Assembly: GCA_026122225.1 (NCBI GenBank)
Contig: JANEZZ010002202.1
Span: 434,001-498,000 of the forward strand
Reading direction: 5' to 3'
From: Heloderma charlesbogerti
Lineage: Eukaryota > Chordata > Lepidosauria > Squamata > Helodermatidae
DNA: 64,000 nt
Made by a program: the position numbers and the translations under genes. Positions 21,793 to 33,381 of the stretch are shown here, piece by piece. Position 1 is the first letter of the stretch, and each line of letters begins with the position of its first letter. Below the pieces are notes generated by a model. It did no database searches. It was not told the DNA's origin and worked only from the letters and a program-made list of their open reading frames with translations.

Positions 21793-22307
21793 TAGGGATG
21801 TCAGAGAATTTCGCCACGAATCTCGGGGAGGCCGAATGCCAGCGCATTCGGCCCCCTGAAATCAGTGGCAAAATGGTCTGCCCCCCCCACCCCCCCAGGA
21901 TGGGACTTACCTTGTGCAAATGTCCCTGGCGGCAGCGGCTCCGGCAGTGGTTTGGTGGCGGTGGCTGCGGAGGCTGGTCTTCTGACCGGCTGCCGCTGCC
22001 GCCATTTCCAGTAGAAAAAAAAACACTAAAAAAAGCGATAGGCTATGTAAACATTTACGTAGCCTATCACGGCTGAGTAAAAAACAAAACAAAAACCACG
22101 CATACGCAAATGGCACCCATGGGCGCCGCCATTTGTGTTCCTTATTTTGGCATGTCTAGTCTACGTAAACATTTATGTAGACTACGGCTAAAATAAGGGG
22201 AACGCAAATAGTGTAGATGGACAGAATTTCGGGGGGGAGGGACGGGGTGCCTCCCCCCCACCGCGAATCAAATTTCGGGCAAGGTAAGTGACTTTCGTAC
22301 ATCCCTA
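21793..22307 (-). mobile_element. palindromic hAT-like element I, short
   Basis: A 515-bp element with a perfect duplication CCGAAGAC at 21785-21792 and 22308-22315. The left end is type 2 (TAGGGATGTCAGAGAATT with GGCCGAATGCCAGCGCATT). The right end is type 1 (AGGTAAGT at 22282-22289, TTTCGTACATCCCTA). Only half of the central array is present. It stops after GCAAATAGTGTAG near 22215 and jumps straight to the type 1 terminus. It is an internal-deletion derivative that could still move. Confidence 0.93.
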
Positions 22308-22315
22308 CCGAAGAC

Positions 22316-23024
22316 TGTAGCAGAAAGGCAAGGGCCTGATTTCCATTCCTGGAGATCAGTGCAAATAATAAAATCATTAATCTGAAAGCACCCTGAGGAA
22401 AATAAAGTAATTACCAGCACAGTGTTGTTGATTTCCCTTTCCCCCTTTTTGATACAGTAGGGAAGGAGGAAAAGGAAAATTTCAGCTACTTTGGTAAAAC
22501 AAATACAAAATCTGTAATTGTTTTACCTAATTCTAAGAAAGCAGATGAAATTTGGAATAGGAACCCCCACACACACTGCTATTTCTTACTAGATTTTTAG
22601 GATCAGACGAGTTATGATACCTTTCTTGCAATTCATCATTGTGTGTTAAAGCGTAAATAACATCAATGGGAGCTTTACTTCTGATGCAAATAGCAGGTGC
22701 AGAGAAGCTGACATCTAGTTTGCCCTTAGCATATCCTATCCTGAGGCTGAGGGTTACAGTATCTTTACAAACAAAATCTCAATCCATCACAATACAGGTA
22801 AACAACTTATTGGACGTGCATATACAAAGCTGTAGTCATTAATAGTTCGCATTTGGGAAGATATCCTGATACCCACATGCTCTTTAGGCAGTGAAAGTAA
22901 AGTCCTTATGAATAACCGAGCTATTTAAATAAATAAGGTGTAACTTTTAAAGTATGGGAAGACTAATTAAGAACTAGCAAACATTTGGCTGTACCTATGT
23001 GCAAATCATTCTGTTCTTCTGCAC
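22316..23024. other. no gene recognised
   Basis: A+T-rich sequence without recognisable repeat or coding signal. Confidence 0.4.
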
Positions 23025-23158
23025 CAGTGGTGGGCAACTTGCAGCCCTCCTGCTGTTGCTGGACTGCAGCAGCCAACATTCCTCACCATTAGCTTTGTTG
23101 GCTTGGGCTGATGGGTGTTGGAGTCCAACAATGTCTGGACACCCACAGGTTACCACTC
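23025..23158. mobile_element. hAT-type MITE (CAGTGGTGGGCAAC end)
   Basis: It begins CAGTGGTGGGCAACTTGCAG and ends CACAGGTTACCACTCC, a degraded inverted terminus. The interior has the GGCTGATGGGTGTTGGAGTC stretch typical of reptile hAT MITEs. A related fragment lies at 46460-46540. The flanking octamers do not match clearly. Confidence 0.6.
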
Positions 23159-23274
23159 CCTCTCTGAGTGAAACACTAGACCTCTCTCTACCTTTCACCA
23201 TAGTGTGTGTGAATAAGACCCACAATAGTGTGGTTTCCTTCCCAGCGGGCATAGAGAGTTCCATCCATTCCTTG

Positions 23275-23704
23275 ATAGTGCTGTGCTGAAAACTTGTCCC
23301 ACATTGTTTGACCATTCTCATTTAATTTGATAAAAGAGAAATTGCTTTTGAAAAGAAATTCACTGGTGAAGAAATTTTGGAGAAATTCTCATAGGTTGGG
23401 TTTGGGTTTCTTGGGCTTACCTTACTCAGGAGGTGGCCGAGGAGTGAGCACAAAGGTCCTGTTTTTCATTGTACAATCATCTTTCTGGCAGCCTGTAGCT
23501 TCCTCAGCTTCCTACACTTCAATCAAAGCCCAGTTTAAGGCACCATGAGGTATTTCCTCCCATAGGACTTTTCCAGACCAGGATGTGCAGGCAGCCTGGG
23601 AGGCGAGCTGTGATTAGGCACACTCAAAAACACCACAAAAATACATTATAACACATCCTTGAAGGAGGCAGAACAATGGAAGCCTCTTTCATGGGGGGAG
23701 AAAA
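23275..23704. repeat. interspersed repeat, copy 1 (host of J, K and L)
   Basis: It shares ordered blocks with 28528-29040: AAATTGCTTTTGAAAAGAAA, GCAGCCTGTAGC, AGGCAGCCTGGGAG and GAAGCCTCTTTCATG. After the J-K insertion the similarity resumes at 25348 (CTTTCAGGAAACTGGAGG, then ACACTAACTCC). It is diverged by perhaps a quarter. The family is unknown and it has no long frame. Confidence 0.75.
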
Positions 23705-23712
23705 CTTTCAGG

Positions 23713-24493
23713 TAGGGTTGGCGGAGAATTTCTCCCCGAAACTTCGGGGGGCTGAGCGCCAATGAGTTTCGGGGAGAAATTCTCCGCACCCCCCTGCCCC
23801 CCGCACCCCCCCCGGGACGGGACTTACCTTTCCCGAATGTCCCTCCCGGTGACGGGTTCCGGCGGCGGTTCATCAGGTCTTCGTCAGGGGCAGGGGCAGC
23901 AGCCGAACTTTCGACCGGCTGCCGCCGCCGCCATTCCAATAAAACTAAAAAAAAACAAACGCCCCCGTGATAGGCTACGTGACGATTAACGTAGCCTATC
24001 ATGGCTAGATTTGCAAAGTCAGCCATGATAGGCTAAGTAAATCGTCACGTAGCCTATCACGGGTGACTTAAAAAAAAAAAAAAAGCGTGTACGGATAATG
24101 GCGGCCCCCATAGGGAGCCGCCATTCCCGTTCCTTATTTGGTCGCTGTAGTCTACGTAGTCTTTGCAGATTTAGCAGATCTAGCCATGATAGGCTACGTT
24201 AATCGACTTTGCAGATCTAGCCATGATAGGCTACGTTAATTGTCACGTAGCCTATCACGGGGGCGTTTTTTTTTTTTAACTTTTAATTTCGTGGCCGGGC
24301 GAGGCGAGGCGCCTCCTCCCCAGCCTGAATTTCGGCCAGGCAAGGCGGGAAGCCTCCCCCCAGGCCTGAATTTCGGCCGGGCGAGGCGGGAAGCCTCCCC
24401 CCCCGGCCTGAACTTTGGGGGGAGAGCAGCAAAGCGCCTCCCCCCCACCGCGAAAAGCTGAGAGACCAGGTAAGTGGGTTTCGTGCACCCCTA
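23713..24493 (-). mobile_element. palindromic hAT-like element J (tandem with K)
   Basis: A 781-bp element flanked by CTTTCAGG at 23705-23712 and 24494-24501. The left end is type 2 (TAGGGTTGGCGGAGAATTTC). The right end is type 1 (AGGTAAGT at 24468-24475, GTGCACCCCTA). The central array is rearranged: 24150-24240 repeats GCAGATCTAGCCATGATAGG twice in direct order, so perfect symmetry is lost. Confidence 0.93.
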
Positions 24494-24501
24494 CTTTCAG
24501 G

Positions 24502-25347
24502 TAGGGATGTCAGAGAATTCCGCCATGGATCTCAGGGAGGCCGAATGCCAGCGCATTCGGCCCCCCCGAAATTGGTGGTGGAACGGTCTGCCCCCCCGCC
24601 CCCCCGGGATGAGACTTACCTGGGGCGGATCTGCCTGGCAGCAGCGGCTCCAGCGGCAGCTCTGGTGGCGTTTCGGCGGCGGTTCAACTGCCGCCGCCGC
24701 CATTTCCAGTTAAAACAAAACAAAACGTGATAGGCTATGTAAAGATTTACGTAGCCTATCACGACTGACTTAAAAAACAACAACAACAATGCATGTACGT
24801 AAATGGCGGCGTCCATGGCCGCCACCATTTGCATTCCTTATTTTGACACGTCTTAGTCTACGTCAAGATTGACGTAGACTAAGACAGTGAAAATAAGGGC
24901 AACGCAAATAGCGTAGCGGATACTATTTGCTACGCTATTTGCATTCCCCTTATTTTCGCCGTCTTAGTCTACGTAAATCTTGACGTAGACTAAGATGTGC
25001 CAAAATAAGGAACGCAAATGGCGGCGGCCATGGCCGCCGCCATTTGCGTACGCGCGTTGTTTTTGTTGTTGTTTTTAAGTCAGCCGTGATAGGCTATGTA
25101 AACATTTATGTAGCCTATCACGGCTGACTGCAGGGACGCAAATGGCAGCGGCTATGGCCGCCGCCATTTGTGTCCCTGCTAGCCAGCGTCTGGATGTCCG
25201 GCTGCTGGCGGAGCCGGCCGGCGGCTCCGCAGAATCTCTGCGGAGCACAGCTGGCCAGCCAGGATTCCGGGGGGGGGAGGAAGGGAGCACCTCCCCCCCC
25301 ACCATCAACATAATCCGTGAAAGCTAAGTGCCTTTTGTACATCCCTA
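24502..25347 (-). mobile_element. palindromic hAT-like element K (tandem with J)
   Basis: An 846-bp element flanked by CTTTCAGG at 24494-24501 (shared with J) and 25348-25355. The left end is type 2 (TAGGGATGTCAGAGAATTCC). The right end is type 1 with a mutated donor (AGCTAAGT) and TTTTGTACATCCCTA. The centre of symmetry is near 24930 (GCAAATAGCGTAGCGG). Direct order J-K with three copies of the same octamer means that two insertions used one target site. Confidence 0.93.
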
Positions 25348-25401
25348 CTTTCAGGAAACTGGAGGACAAATTTTGGCAGAACACTAACTCCATCCTTGGA
25401 G

Positions 25402-25689
25402 TAGGGATGTACGAAAGTCACTTACCTTTCCGTGGATTATGTTTATGGGGGGGGGAGGCGTTCTGTCTTGATGGGGGGGAGGCGATCCGTTCCTCCCCCC
25501 TGGAATCCTCGACAGCCGGCTGTGCTCTGCAGCCGGATTTCCAGCTGCGGACAACAACAAAAAACCCATGTACGCAAATGGCGGCTACGGCCGCCGCCAT
25601 TTGCGTTCCTTATTTTTCGCAGACTTTATTTACGTAGACTATTATGGGAAAAATAAAGGGGAACGCAAATAGTGTAGCGGGCGCTATTT
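25402..25689 (+). mobile_element. palindromic hAT-like element L, truncated
   Basis: Type 1 left end (TAGGGATGTACGAAAG, ACTTACCT at 25420-25427), GC-rich repeats, then hairpins. It stops at GCGGGCGCTATTT near 25689, the centre of symmetry in related element B. No type 2 end follows. Confidence 0.75.
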
Positions 25690-27089
25690 AACTGTATATA
25701 TAACTGTGTCAAAGATCTGAATTGTAAATGGCAGAAATTTGGGGGTATTTCTTATAGCTGGGTATTTAAATTGCAGGAAGATTTATACATTCTTATCCCA
25801 AGAGGACTGCCTAGCACTGTTTTAAAAACATCCCCTAGACACAGTCTCTGGTTTTGAAATGTAAATGGTATGTCCTTGTTAAAGTCCAGCCTGTAGATAA
25901 TGAAGGTAAAATATACATTTTTTTTTTTTACCTGATAGCATGTTTACAAATAAATGGAGCACACCATTAGGAACTCTTAAGGCAGATATATCATTCACCC
26001 AACTGGTATATGCAAATTTCCTTTTCCCTCTGAACCAGCCATCTGCGGAATCTCTGTATATCTAAAGCTCCCCAGAAAGCCATTTAAAGTAAAATGGCAT
26101 TGCCATTTAACATGGCAAGATAATTTGTTTTGCTGTGCTCTTCAGTTTTGTTTTTATGCTGATAAAGAGAACCTGGGTTATAGTTCCTGAAGACAAGGAT
26201 CCACCTCCCTAGTTCATTTTTACAAGCGGATTTCTTATTCCTCTTTGAATACAAATTCTACAATATTTTCTAAGGAATTATTATTTTTTCATGATTTCCA
26301 ATAACATAGATTTCATTTCAGTGTTGTTAGCTGCATACATTCACACATGCTTATTTACCATTCAACATCAAATATTGATGTGCATACCCAAAATGCTACC
26401 ACAGATTTATTTCTGCTGGCAGATCTTTCATATGAGTCACCTGACCTTAGACCTAAAACTTGTCAGAGGGGACGAATCACATCTTCTCCATTTAGCCATT
26501 GTTTGATGTATCACCTTTGTGACGGACTCTTCCTCAGATAAGCTCAGGGAAACATGGAGGACATGTATGCCTTTTTTTTTTTTTTAATCCTCGCAAAACC
26601 TTGTGTGAGGTCAGTGAGGCTGAGTGATAGCAGCTACCCTGAGATCAGCAAGTGAATTTCATGTCTGGGGGAAAAAAAATGAATCTAGATTCTCCCTGGG
26701 TCAGCCTAGACAGCCTTCTCATGAAGTTTGCCCACCGTCATTCTTTTCTTCTTCTTTTTTAATAAATAGCTGGCATTGGGGTTTTTTTTCTTTCTTTTGC
26801 ATATTATTATTAATTATACTGGATACTACTAGCAGAAATTAATTTATTCTCTTTCCTAGATTGGGGAGAAATTTGTTTGCTTCACCTACTTAATTCACAT
26901 TTCCTGAACCAGTAAGCAAACCAAAACGTAGTTATCCTTCAGTATTAGGATTTCTCTTTTTTGCAATCCAGTTCTTCAATTAAAAATGCATACAAAACTT
27001 TGTATATTAGGGAAATGTGTACAAGAAATACATTGTATTAGGGATGACCAATTGCAAAAATGTATATTGTTTAACATATACATTTGTTA
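25690..27089. other. no gene; MIR-like SINE remnant at 26580-26700
   Basis: A+T-rich. 26585-26680 (TGTGAGGTCAGTGAGGCTGAG, then GATCAGCAAGTGAATTTCATG) resembles the core of MIR-type SINEs in reverse. The rest is unrecognised. Confidence 0.4.
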
Positions 27090-27250
27090 AAAGAACTGCG
27101 TTGGCTGTCTATTAGCTACCGAGCCGTGTTCAGGGTTCTATCATTAACATGAAAAGCCCTAAACAACTCAGGACTAGGGGGCTTAGCAGAACGTCTTCCC
27201 CTATATACACCCACCCACCCACCCACCCACCCATTAAAGCCCCCAAAGGA
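27090..27250 (+). mobile_element. L2/CR1-clade ORF2 C-terminal fragment
   Basis: The plus-strand frame reads LRWLSISYRAVFRVLSL and then KALNNSGLGGLAERLPLY. It matches the C-terminal pattern of L2/CR1 LINEs (WLPVSYRIRFKV, then KALNGLGP). It is interrupted by a stop and ends at a CCCA microsatellite. Confidence 0.65.
27208..27233. repeat. (CCCA)n microsatellite
   Basis: Six tandem CCCA units. Confidence 0.95.
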
Positions 27251-28214
27251 GGTTTTGTTGGTCATTCCACAACCAACAGAATGTCACTATGTGATATCTA
27301 GAAAGCAGGACCTTCTTATTAGTGGGATCTCCCCTTTGAAACACTGCCCCCCGCCCACACACACACCAGCACCATGCAGTTCAGGAGGCAGAAAATGTGG
27401 TGTGTTATTAATGAGTATATTAGGAGAAGTGCACATGGATATACATTTGACTTTTTGTGCTGACTTTAAAAAAGGAAATCATAAACTGATGCAGAAAGGG
27501 AATGAAACAAATTTAAAATTGGAAATTGAGAATCTGTGAGAAACCTTAATTGTCACATTTATTTATCCCTATTTCTAGATAAATGAAAGCAATATGGAAT
27601 GTCAAAGTTGCTCACCTACTCAGCAACCAACCAAATACTTATTTGGTTCTGCCCTCGGAGGAAGAAAAAGCAGAAGCTCCTTGCAGAGTATACAAACCAT
27701 CTTCCATGCCAAATGATGAGCCTTTGGCATTGCATTTAGTTATGGAACAGTGCTGCAATATGATATGCATTGATAAGTGCACACTGAGAGCTACTTTGCT
27801 GCTGGAGGCACATGGATGAATAATCGAAGGGTAATCAATGCAAAAAGGTCTAGGACTATGAGATTTTCTTTAAGTGATGGCTATTGTTTAACTGGACAGG
27901 AAGATATAAAATTATTCTTTCTGCTAAGCATATATGGCCATGTGCTACAGACTCTCCACATTACCTTGTCTGTTTTCATTCTATGAGAAAGGTAGAATAA
28001 AATGTATTTTTCCATATCTTCCACACACACACCACTGTTCTCTTTATTTATTTTTGTGTAAAAAAACCCCAAACATGCAAACGAGAGAAGATCTATTAAT
28101 AGTTAGTATGTGACTTGCCAAGCCTACACAAGTTATTTTCTGACATTCATCCTGTTCTGGAAATGTTGTGCTCCCCCCTAAGGATCACGTATGTAGCTCC
28201 TTATCCCACACTGC
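27251..28214. other. no gene recognised
   Basis: Several open frames under 95 residues, none with a recognisable domain. Confidence 0.4.
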
Positions 28215-28527
28215 CCCTTTAGGTGGAATTGGTTGCAAGGAGTGTGTTAGCACAATTATGCTTGGTGCACCAGCTGTGGCCCTTCTTGAATAGTCTGACT
28301 GGCAACAGTTACCATTCTCTGGTAACATCATGTTCAGATTATTGCGATGCACTTTATGTGGGGCTATTCCTAAAGAGTGTCTGGAAGCTTCACTGGCTGA
28401 AAACTGTGGCAGCTGGCTTGCTAACCAGTACATGGTATTGAGAGCAGATTACATCTGCTCTGAAAGACGTACACTGGTTGCCAGTTGCTTTCTAGGTTCA
28501 ATTCAAGGTGTTGGTTTTAATGAGTGC
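28215..28527 (+). mobile_element. L2/CR1-clade reverse transcriptase C-terminal fragment
   Basis: The plus-strand frame 28223-28441 contains SLVTSCSDYCDALYVGL, the conserved L2/CR1 C-terminal box (pattern LVTSRLDYCNALYVGL). It continues across a frameshift as DVHWLPVAF-like sequence. It is degraded and has no start or catalytic domain. Confidence 0.75.
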
Positions 28528-29100
28528 TGTGCTGAACATTTCTTCCACATTTCTGCAGAACATACCATTCTCAATCAATCTGATAGAAAATAAATTGCTT
28601 TTGAAAAGAAATTCAAAGGAGAAGAAATGTCAGAGAAATTCTCATGGACTGAGTTCAAGGTTCTTGTGCCTACCTTGTTTATGAGGTGACTGAAAGGTGT
28701 GCACAAGTGTTCTGTCTTTCATGGTACAATCCTCTTTTCGGCAGCCTGTAGCCTCCTCAGTTTCCTGTACTGCAATTAAAGCCCCGGGGAAGACATCATG
28801 AGGTAATTCCATCCGTAGGGCTTTTTCAGATCAGAAAGAGCAGGGAGCCTGGGAGACTGCAGAGCAATGGACAAATGTGTACTAGAAATAAAACCACACT
28901 CACAGTACCCTTGGCCACCTCACAGTGATTAGGCAATTTCAAGAACACCTCCAAGAGAAATTCAAGATAAATAATAACATGCCCTGAGAATAAGGCAGGG
29001 AAAATGGAAGCCTCTTTCATGTGGGAAGAAATTTTTCAGGAAATTAGAGGTCATATTTGGACACAACACTAACTCCCTCTCTTCCCTGGAGCTGGGTGCA
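28528..29100. repeat. interspersed repeat, copy 2 (empty-site paralogue)
   Basis: Co-linear with 23275-23704 plus 25348-25401. At 29025-29045 it reads GAAATTTTTCAGGAAATTAG with one TTTTCAGG, where copy 1 has three CTTTCAGG octamers with J and K between them. Downstream GGACACAACACTAACTCC matches 25370-25390, and CCCTGGAG near 29083 corresponds to the site where L starts. Confidence 0.8.
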
Positions 29101-29679
29101 ACACTGCCCCCCCCACACACACACTACAGGGCTTACAGGGAAGGAGCAGTATTATCAGCATTTGCACTGGGGATGAGGTGTATCCACAAGCACCCCTCAG
29201 AAATTTAACGTTTGGCGGATCCTGGGGAAGATGCTGAATCCTGAAGAATGGCACCTAGAGCTGAGCCAACATTTCTGAGAAGACATTTTTCTTAGAAAAC
29301 TCTTGACATTTTTCTTTTCTCACCCCCTTAGAAATAAAATGCCACCTTGAATAATTTTCGCCAAATTTTCTTCCCCAATTTTTGGGTGGGGCTTGCCTCC
29401 CCCCCCCCACTCCACAATGCCCCAGAACGATGCCAGGTATGGGGCCAGGCTGCCAACACAGCTGATGCTGTTGCCACTTGCAGTGGTGGTGCAAAAACAT
29501 AAAAACCCTTAGGAAAATGGAAAGAAGCTGTGCTACAGCCCTTGCCAATGGTGAGCCCTACCTGGGAGAAATAGTTTTGGGAGAATTTCTTCTCCCCCTG
29601 AAGAAATTTGGTGAAATTGTACACCCAATTTCTCTGCCCCCAGAGGGTGGGGAATTTCAGGAGGCTGTTTACACGGAGC
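29101..29679. other. unassigned
   Basis: Contains a run of ten C near 29400 and AGAATTTCTTCTCCCC-like dyads reminiscent of type 2 ends. No terminus can be defined. Confidence 0.3.
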
Positions 29680-29955
29680 TCTTATTTGAATCTTCAAAGC
29701 CCTGAACAGCTTAGGACCTGGCTATCTAAGGGAATGCCTCTCTGGCCAGGAACCTGTTAATTAGGATCTGCAGAGAGGGCCTTTCGAGGGGGCCATTACC
29801 CACAGAGGCCCATTTGTTACAGCCTCTCTTTTTTCCTTTTTCTGTATCAAGACTGATGTTAATAATTACTGTATACTGATATGTTTTATGATATGATTTC
29901 CCCCTATGTTTGCTTTTTTGATGTTGTTATTGTTCTGTTGCAAATAAAAAGATTA
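29680..29955 (+). mobile_element. L2/CR1-clade LINE 3' end
   Basis: FKALNSLGPGYLRECLSG-like sequence is followed by GRAFRGGHYP-like residues and an A+T-rich tail ending GTTGCAAATAAAAAG. Only the 3' end remains. Confidence 0.65.
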
Positions 29956-30399
29956 ACCTGTATACTATTTGCAAACTGACAGATATCTCAGGATGTTTTT
30001 AGCAGGTTGCTTTAAGCTGAAGTGATTATTACGTTCAACTTCAGGCAATTTCCCCAGGGTTTGGATGTAAGAAAGATAAGTTTTATTTTATTTCCTGAGA
30101 GAACTGCTGCATTTTCAAAGGTTTTCAGAAGTGATGATTACTAGTTCATAGATTTTAAGAGCAATTAGTCTCTGCAAGTAATTCATTATCACAAGGTCAG
30201 TTACTACCTTTATTGCTCTCATTGGCAAATGATTTTATGTTTTGAAGATGAATTTCAGCCAATAAACACTGAATATTCCCTCTTGTCTATTTCTTTCCTC
30301 ATGCACTTTTATATATGATGGTTACTCAGTCAACATGGGCCACATTTGCATTATAAAGTATTATTGAAATAGTGAAAGGACCCTGAAACATTGGGTGAC
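29956..30399. other. no gene recognised
   Basis: A+T-rich, no signal seen. Confidence 0.4.
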
Positions 30400-30625
30400 A
30401 AATATTTTATTTATCACATTCTTTCTTATTCTCCATGGACTTTAGGGCAGCATAAATGGTCTTCCTTTCACCAGTTTTGTTCCCACAAGAGTTCTGTGAG
30501 GTTGGCTAGGCTGAGAGACAGAGAGACTATAACTAGTCCAATGACACCCAATAAGCTTTGTGGCTGAGTGGGGATTTGAATTAATCTCTCTCTGGTCCAC
30601 TCTAACCACCACACCATGTTAACGC
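30400..30625 (-). mobile_element. MIR/CORE-like SINE remnant
   Basis: On the plus strand it reads GTTCTGTGAGGTTGGCTAGG, GAGACAGAGAGACTATAACT and GAGTGGGGATTTGAATTAAT, the reverse of a MIR-like core (conserved GGGATTCGAACCC region). The tRNA-like head is not clear. Confidence 0.55.
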
Positions 30626-31340
30626 TGGTAACATATACACAATGCATGTAAACATAACCTCTCTGTTCATGTCTTGTGACTACTTTCTTTGCCCATATGC
30701 CTCAGATTGGACAACATATCACCAAAAGCATTCTGTGGGTCTGCCAGAAGTCTGAAGTGGTGGCATTCAGATTTCATGTCTGAGCCTAAGGCTGACATTT
30801 GATCAAAATGTCAAAAGTGACATGCAAGGTTGAAGCCAGCAACAACTGAGATCATCTGGCCTGGAAGACTTTCCTCTGATAGCAGATGTATTGGACTTGT
30901 TTAGATAGTTACGCATTAATAAGAGAAAGGCACTTTGTAAATGCTCATAGGCATTCTCCATGTATAATGAGTCCTGGACTAAGAACATCTTCTGAGGCTG
31001 AGCTGTAGTGAGTTTGAACTCAAAGTAAGGTCCCCACTAGAAAGCATAGAGAGTTTCTGTAAACAGTACCGGGCTAGATGAACCACTGGTCTGACTCAGT
31101 TGAAATAGGGAAGCCCTGTCTCCCACTTTACAGAGGAGAGTCCTTTATTTGAAGAAGTATCAGCAGGCAGTCCTCTATTTGAAGGTGTCCTCTACTTGAA
31201 AGGCTGTCCAATCCAATTCCCATTTCAAAATAAAGAACTGTAAGACAAGACAGCAGGGGCCTTGGAGTTGCCGACAGTCTGGACAGCAGACTGAGCAGGC
31301 ACACAGGTCACATAGTCTTCCCATTATGATAAGCTATACG
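30626..31340. other. unassigned; small repeat tail at 31060-31102
   Basis: CCGGGCTAGATGAACCACTG followed by GTCTGACTCAG matches the 3' tail of the interspersed repeat seen at 44980-45010. The rest is unrecognised. Confidence 0.4.
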
Positions 31341-31880
31341 TGTCAGGAGTGCCTTGGCGACCTCTCTCAGTAAATTCCAATAGCCAACTCAAGACACAGA
31401 CGAAAAGATTTCTTTTCAAAGCTTTAATCCTTTTACAACTTAATGACTCTTTCAGATGCTAATTACCAGCGACTAAAGCAAGGAACAGCAGAGTGGCCTA
31501 AGCTTCAAGTAGGCAGTTGATCCCCATTTGAAAGAGCATCACTTGAAGACCCAGAACTTATGGGCTAGGGAGAGATCCTCCCTCTTTCCCTTGGGTCCAT
31601 GGGAGGCGACCGTTGCTTGCGCGCCAAACGGGCGCTACGCCTCCTTTCCGCACCCTCCATCGCTCGTCGCTTTTTGCGTCTGCATCGAGCATCTAAGAAG
31701 CCCCCCTCCCGCACTCCCTCACTACCAGGGTCACTATCTATCTCAGGAATGCTGGCAGGAGGAATCTCTGCCAGGTGCTGAGGCTGTGAGGGATGAGCTG
31801 GCCCCTCTCCCACGGATTGCTGTTCCTCCTCAGAATCTGAACTGCTCTGAGGCTCTCTGGGCTCAGTTTCCACCCTGACA
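31341..31880 (-). mobile_element. solo LTR of an LTR retroelement
   Basis: A 540-bp unit begins TGTCAGGAGTGCC and ends CACCCTGACA, i.e. TGTCAGG...CCTGACA inverted ends. It is flanked by ATACG and ATATG (4 of 5 matching). On the minus strand it has an ATTAAA-type signal near 31425. A 102-residue minus-strand frame (31873-31565, acidic then basic, RRSARLARKQ) lies entirely within it. I consider that frame incidental or a leader remnant. No internal coding region is adjacent, so recombination between two LTRs is likely. Whether it is Gypsy-like or retroviral cannot be told from the LTR alone. Confidence 0.6.
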
Positions 31881-32384
31881 ATATGGTATTTCTATTTAAA
31901 TTATAGTAATTATTTCAACATTTGCATCTATACATATACATTAGTCTATGCACATTTTATGCAAATCTGGGCCCTCTTTGTCCTCTTTTTTGGGGTGTGT
32001 GTGATGTTTCCTTCTTTTTTGCTATGCATAACAGGCCATCCTATGTAGAAGACAGCTATTTCTGTCTTCAAGCCCAGGTATTTTATCTGCCTCAGGAAGA
32101 AAGGAGAATGAGAAGAGATGTAAATGCTGGAGAGAACTAAAGAAGGCACATCAGAAACAACACTGAGGGAATCAGAGAAGCAGAGGTAAAAAAAAAAAAA
32201 AGAGTGAGGGAAGGATAGGTTAGAACAGTCAAGTATTTAATAAACAGTGTCAAGAATAGAGGGGATTTTTTTTTAAAAAAAAGGATAGACAATCACAGAG
32301 GGTTATTATTTCCAAACTCCCACTCCTGTTTTTGCACATTGTCAAATGCGGTAGGGATCCAGTTGTCCCTAAGCCTCAAATGAC
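31881..32384. other. no gene recognised
   Basis: A+T-rich, with an A run near 32190. No signal. Confidence 0.4.
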
Positions 32385-32470
32385 TTGCAACACATAGCTG
32401 CTTAGAAGTAAGCCTCATTGAGTTCAGTGGGGCTTACTCCCACGGAAGTGGGCATCGAATTGCAGCTTTA
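32385..32470 (+). repeat. interspersed repeat related to 21626-21722
   Basis: Contains AGAAGTAAGCCTCATTGAG and CAGTGGGGCTTACTCCC, which form an imperfect dyad. Confidence 0.6.
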
Positions 32471-33270
32471 GTCCCCTTATGCATCGTCACACTATGTTGA
32501 AGGGACACAGGCATTTCTTATGAAAGACTTTGTAGTTTTAAAAAAACATTAAAATATCATTCACTGAGTTTAAAGGGAACAAAAACCACCTTTGATTCTT
32601 AGAAGTAGATCGGGTTCTGGAATTAAAAGTAGATAGTGCAAGCTTGAGAGGGCAAGTGTGGAAACTTAAGATGAATGTTTTTACTAGCTTATTAAAAGAA
32701 ACCTAGGAGAACACAGTTTTGAGATGTCTTGATGTAGGGTGAAAATGCTTTATAAATGTTCCCCCAGCACTCACACACTGTCCAGTGCCCTACATTTTCA
32801 GCTCCAGCATCACTACATCCCGTGGTCAAGCCTCTTTGGGCTCTGTACTAACCTAGAAATGTGGAAAGGATCCTTCATCTGGAGATTCTATATTTTAAAA
32901 GGGGTTGGCCATTCCTGTGTAGGCTGCGCAAGGCATGTGGATTCCATGACTTCTCTGGTGATCTCTGTGGAGTACTGGAGTAGAGCTGCAGGGACCAATT
33001 AGCTGAAGCAATATGTCTTCCAAATTAATTTGGAATAATAAAGGGAATATATGTTAGTGGGTAGATAGATATTACTACTGTAAGATGGGTGCAAAACTTT
33101 CTAGAGACACCCCTACACATTATAATCCTATGCAGGCATTCTCCTGCTCATGTGTAGGGATAAAGTGGGGAGGGGGACATAGGCATGCATGTAAGCTCCA
33201 TCCCCAGCATCTCTGGCTCCAAGCAAGATAGACCAACCTAGTCCTTTTGGCGACGGTTCTTGAAGATGCA
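32471..33270. other. no gene recognised
   Basis: No coding or repeat signal identified. Confidence 0.4.
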
Positions 33271-33381
33271 GTTGTTGTTCAGTCGTTCAGTCGTGTCCGA
33301 CTCTTCGTGACCCCATGGACCACAGCACGCCAGGCCTTCCTGTCCTGCGTTCTCTCCCGGAGCGTGCTCAAGTTCATATTC
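33271..33381 (-). mobile_element. BovB 3' tail, 5'-truncated fragment
   Basis: About 111 bp of BovB 3' end (TTCAGTCGTGTCCGACTCTT, GCACGCCAGGCCTTCC) ending at CAAGTTCATATTC. At that point the longer copy at 60487 continues, so this is a very short, severely 5'-truncated insertion, usual for LINEs. Confidence 0.93.

Noticed and set aside
31565..31873. Small nuclear-type protein gene (acidic N-terminus, RRSARLARKQ)
   Set aside because: It lies wholly inside a unit with LTR ends, on the LTR's own strand, with no ATG at its first codon. It is better explained as LTR sequence.
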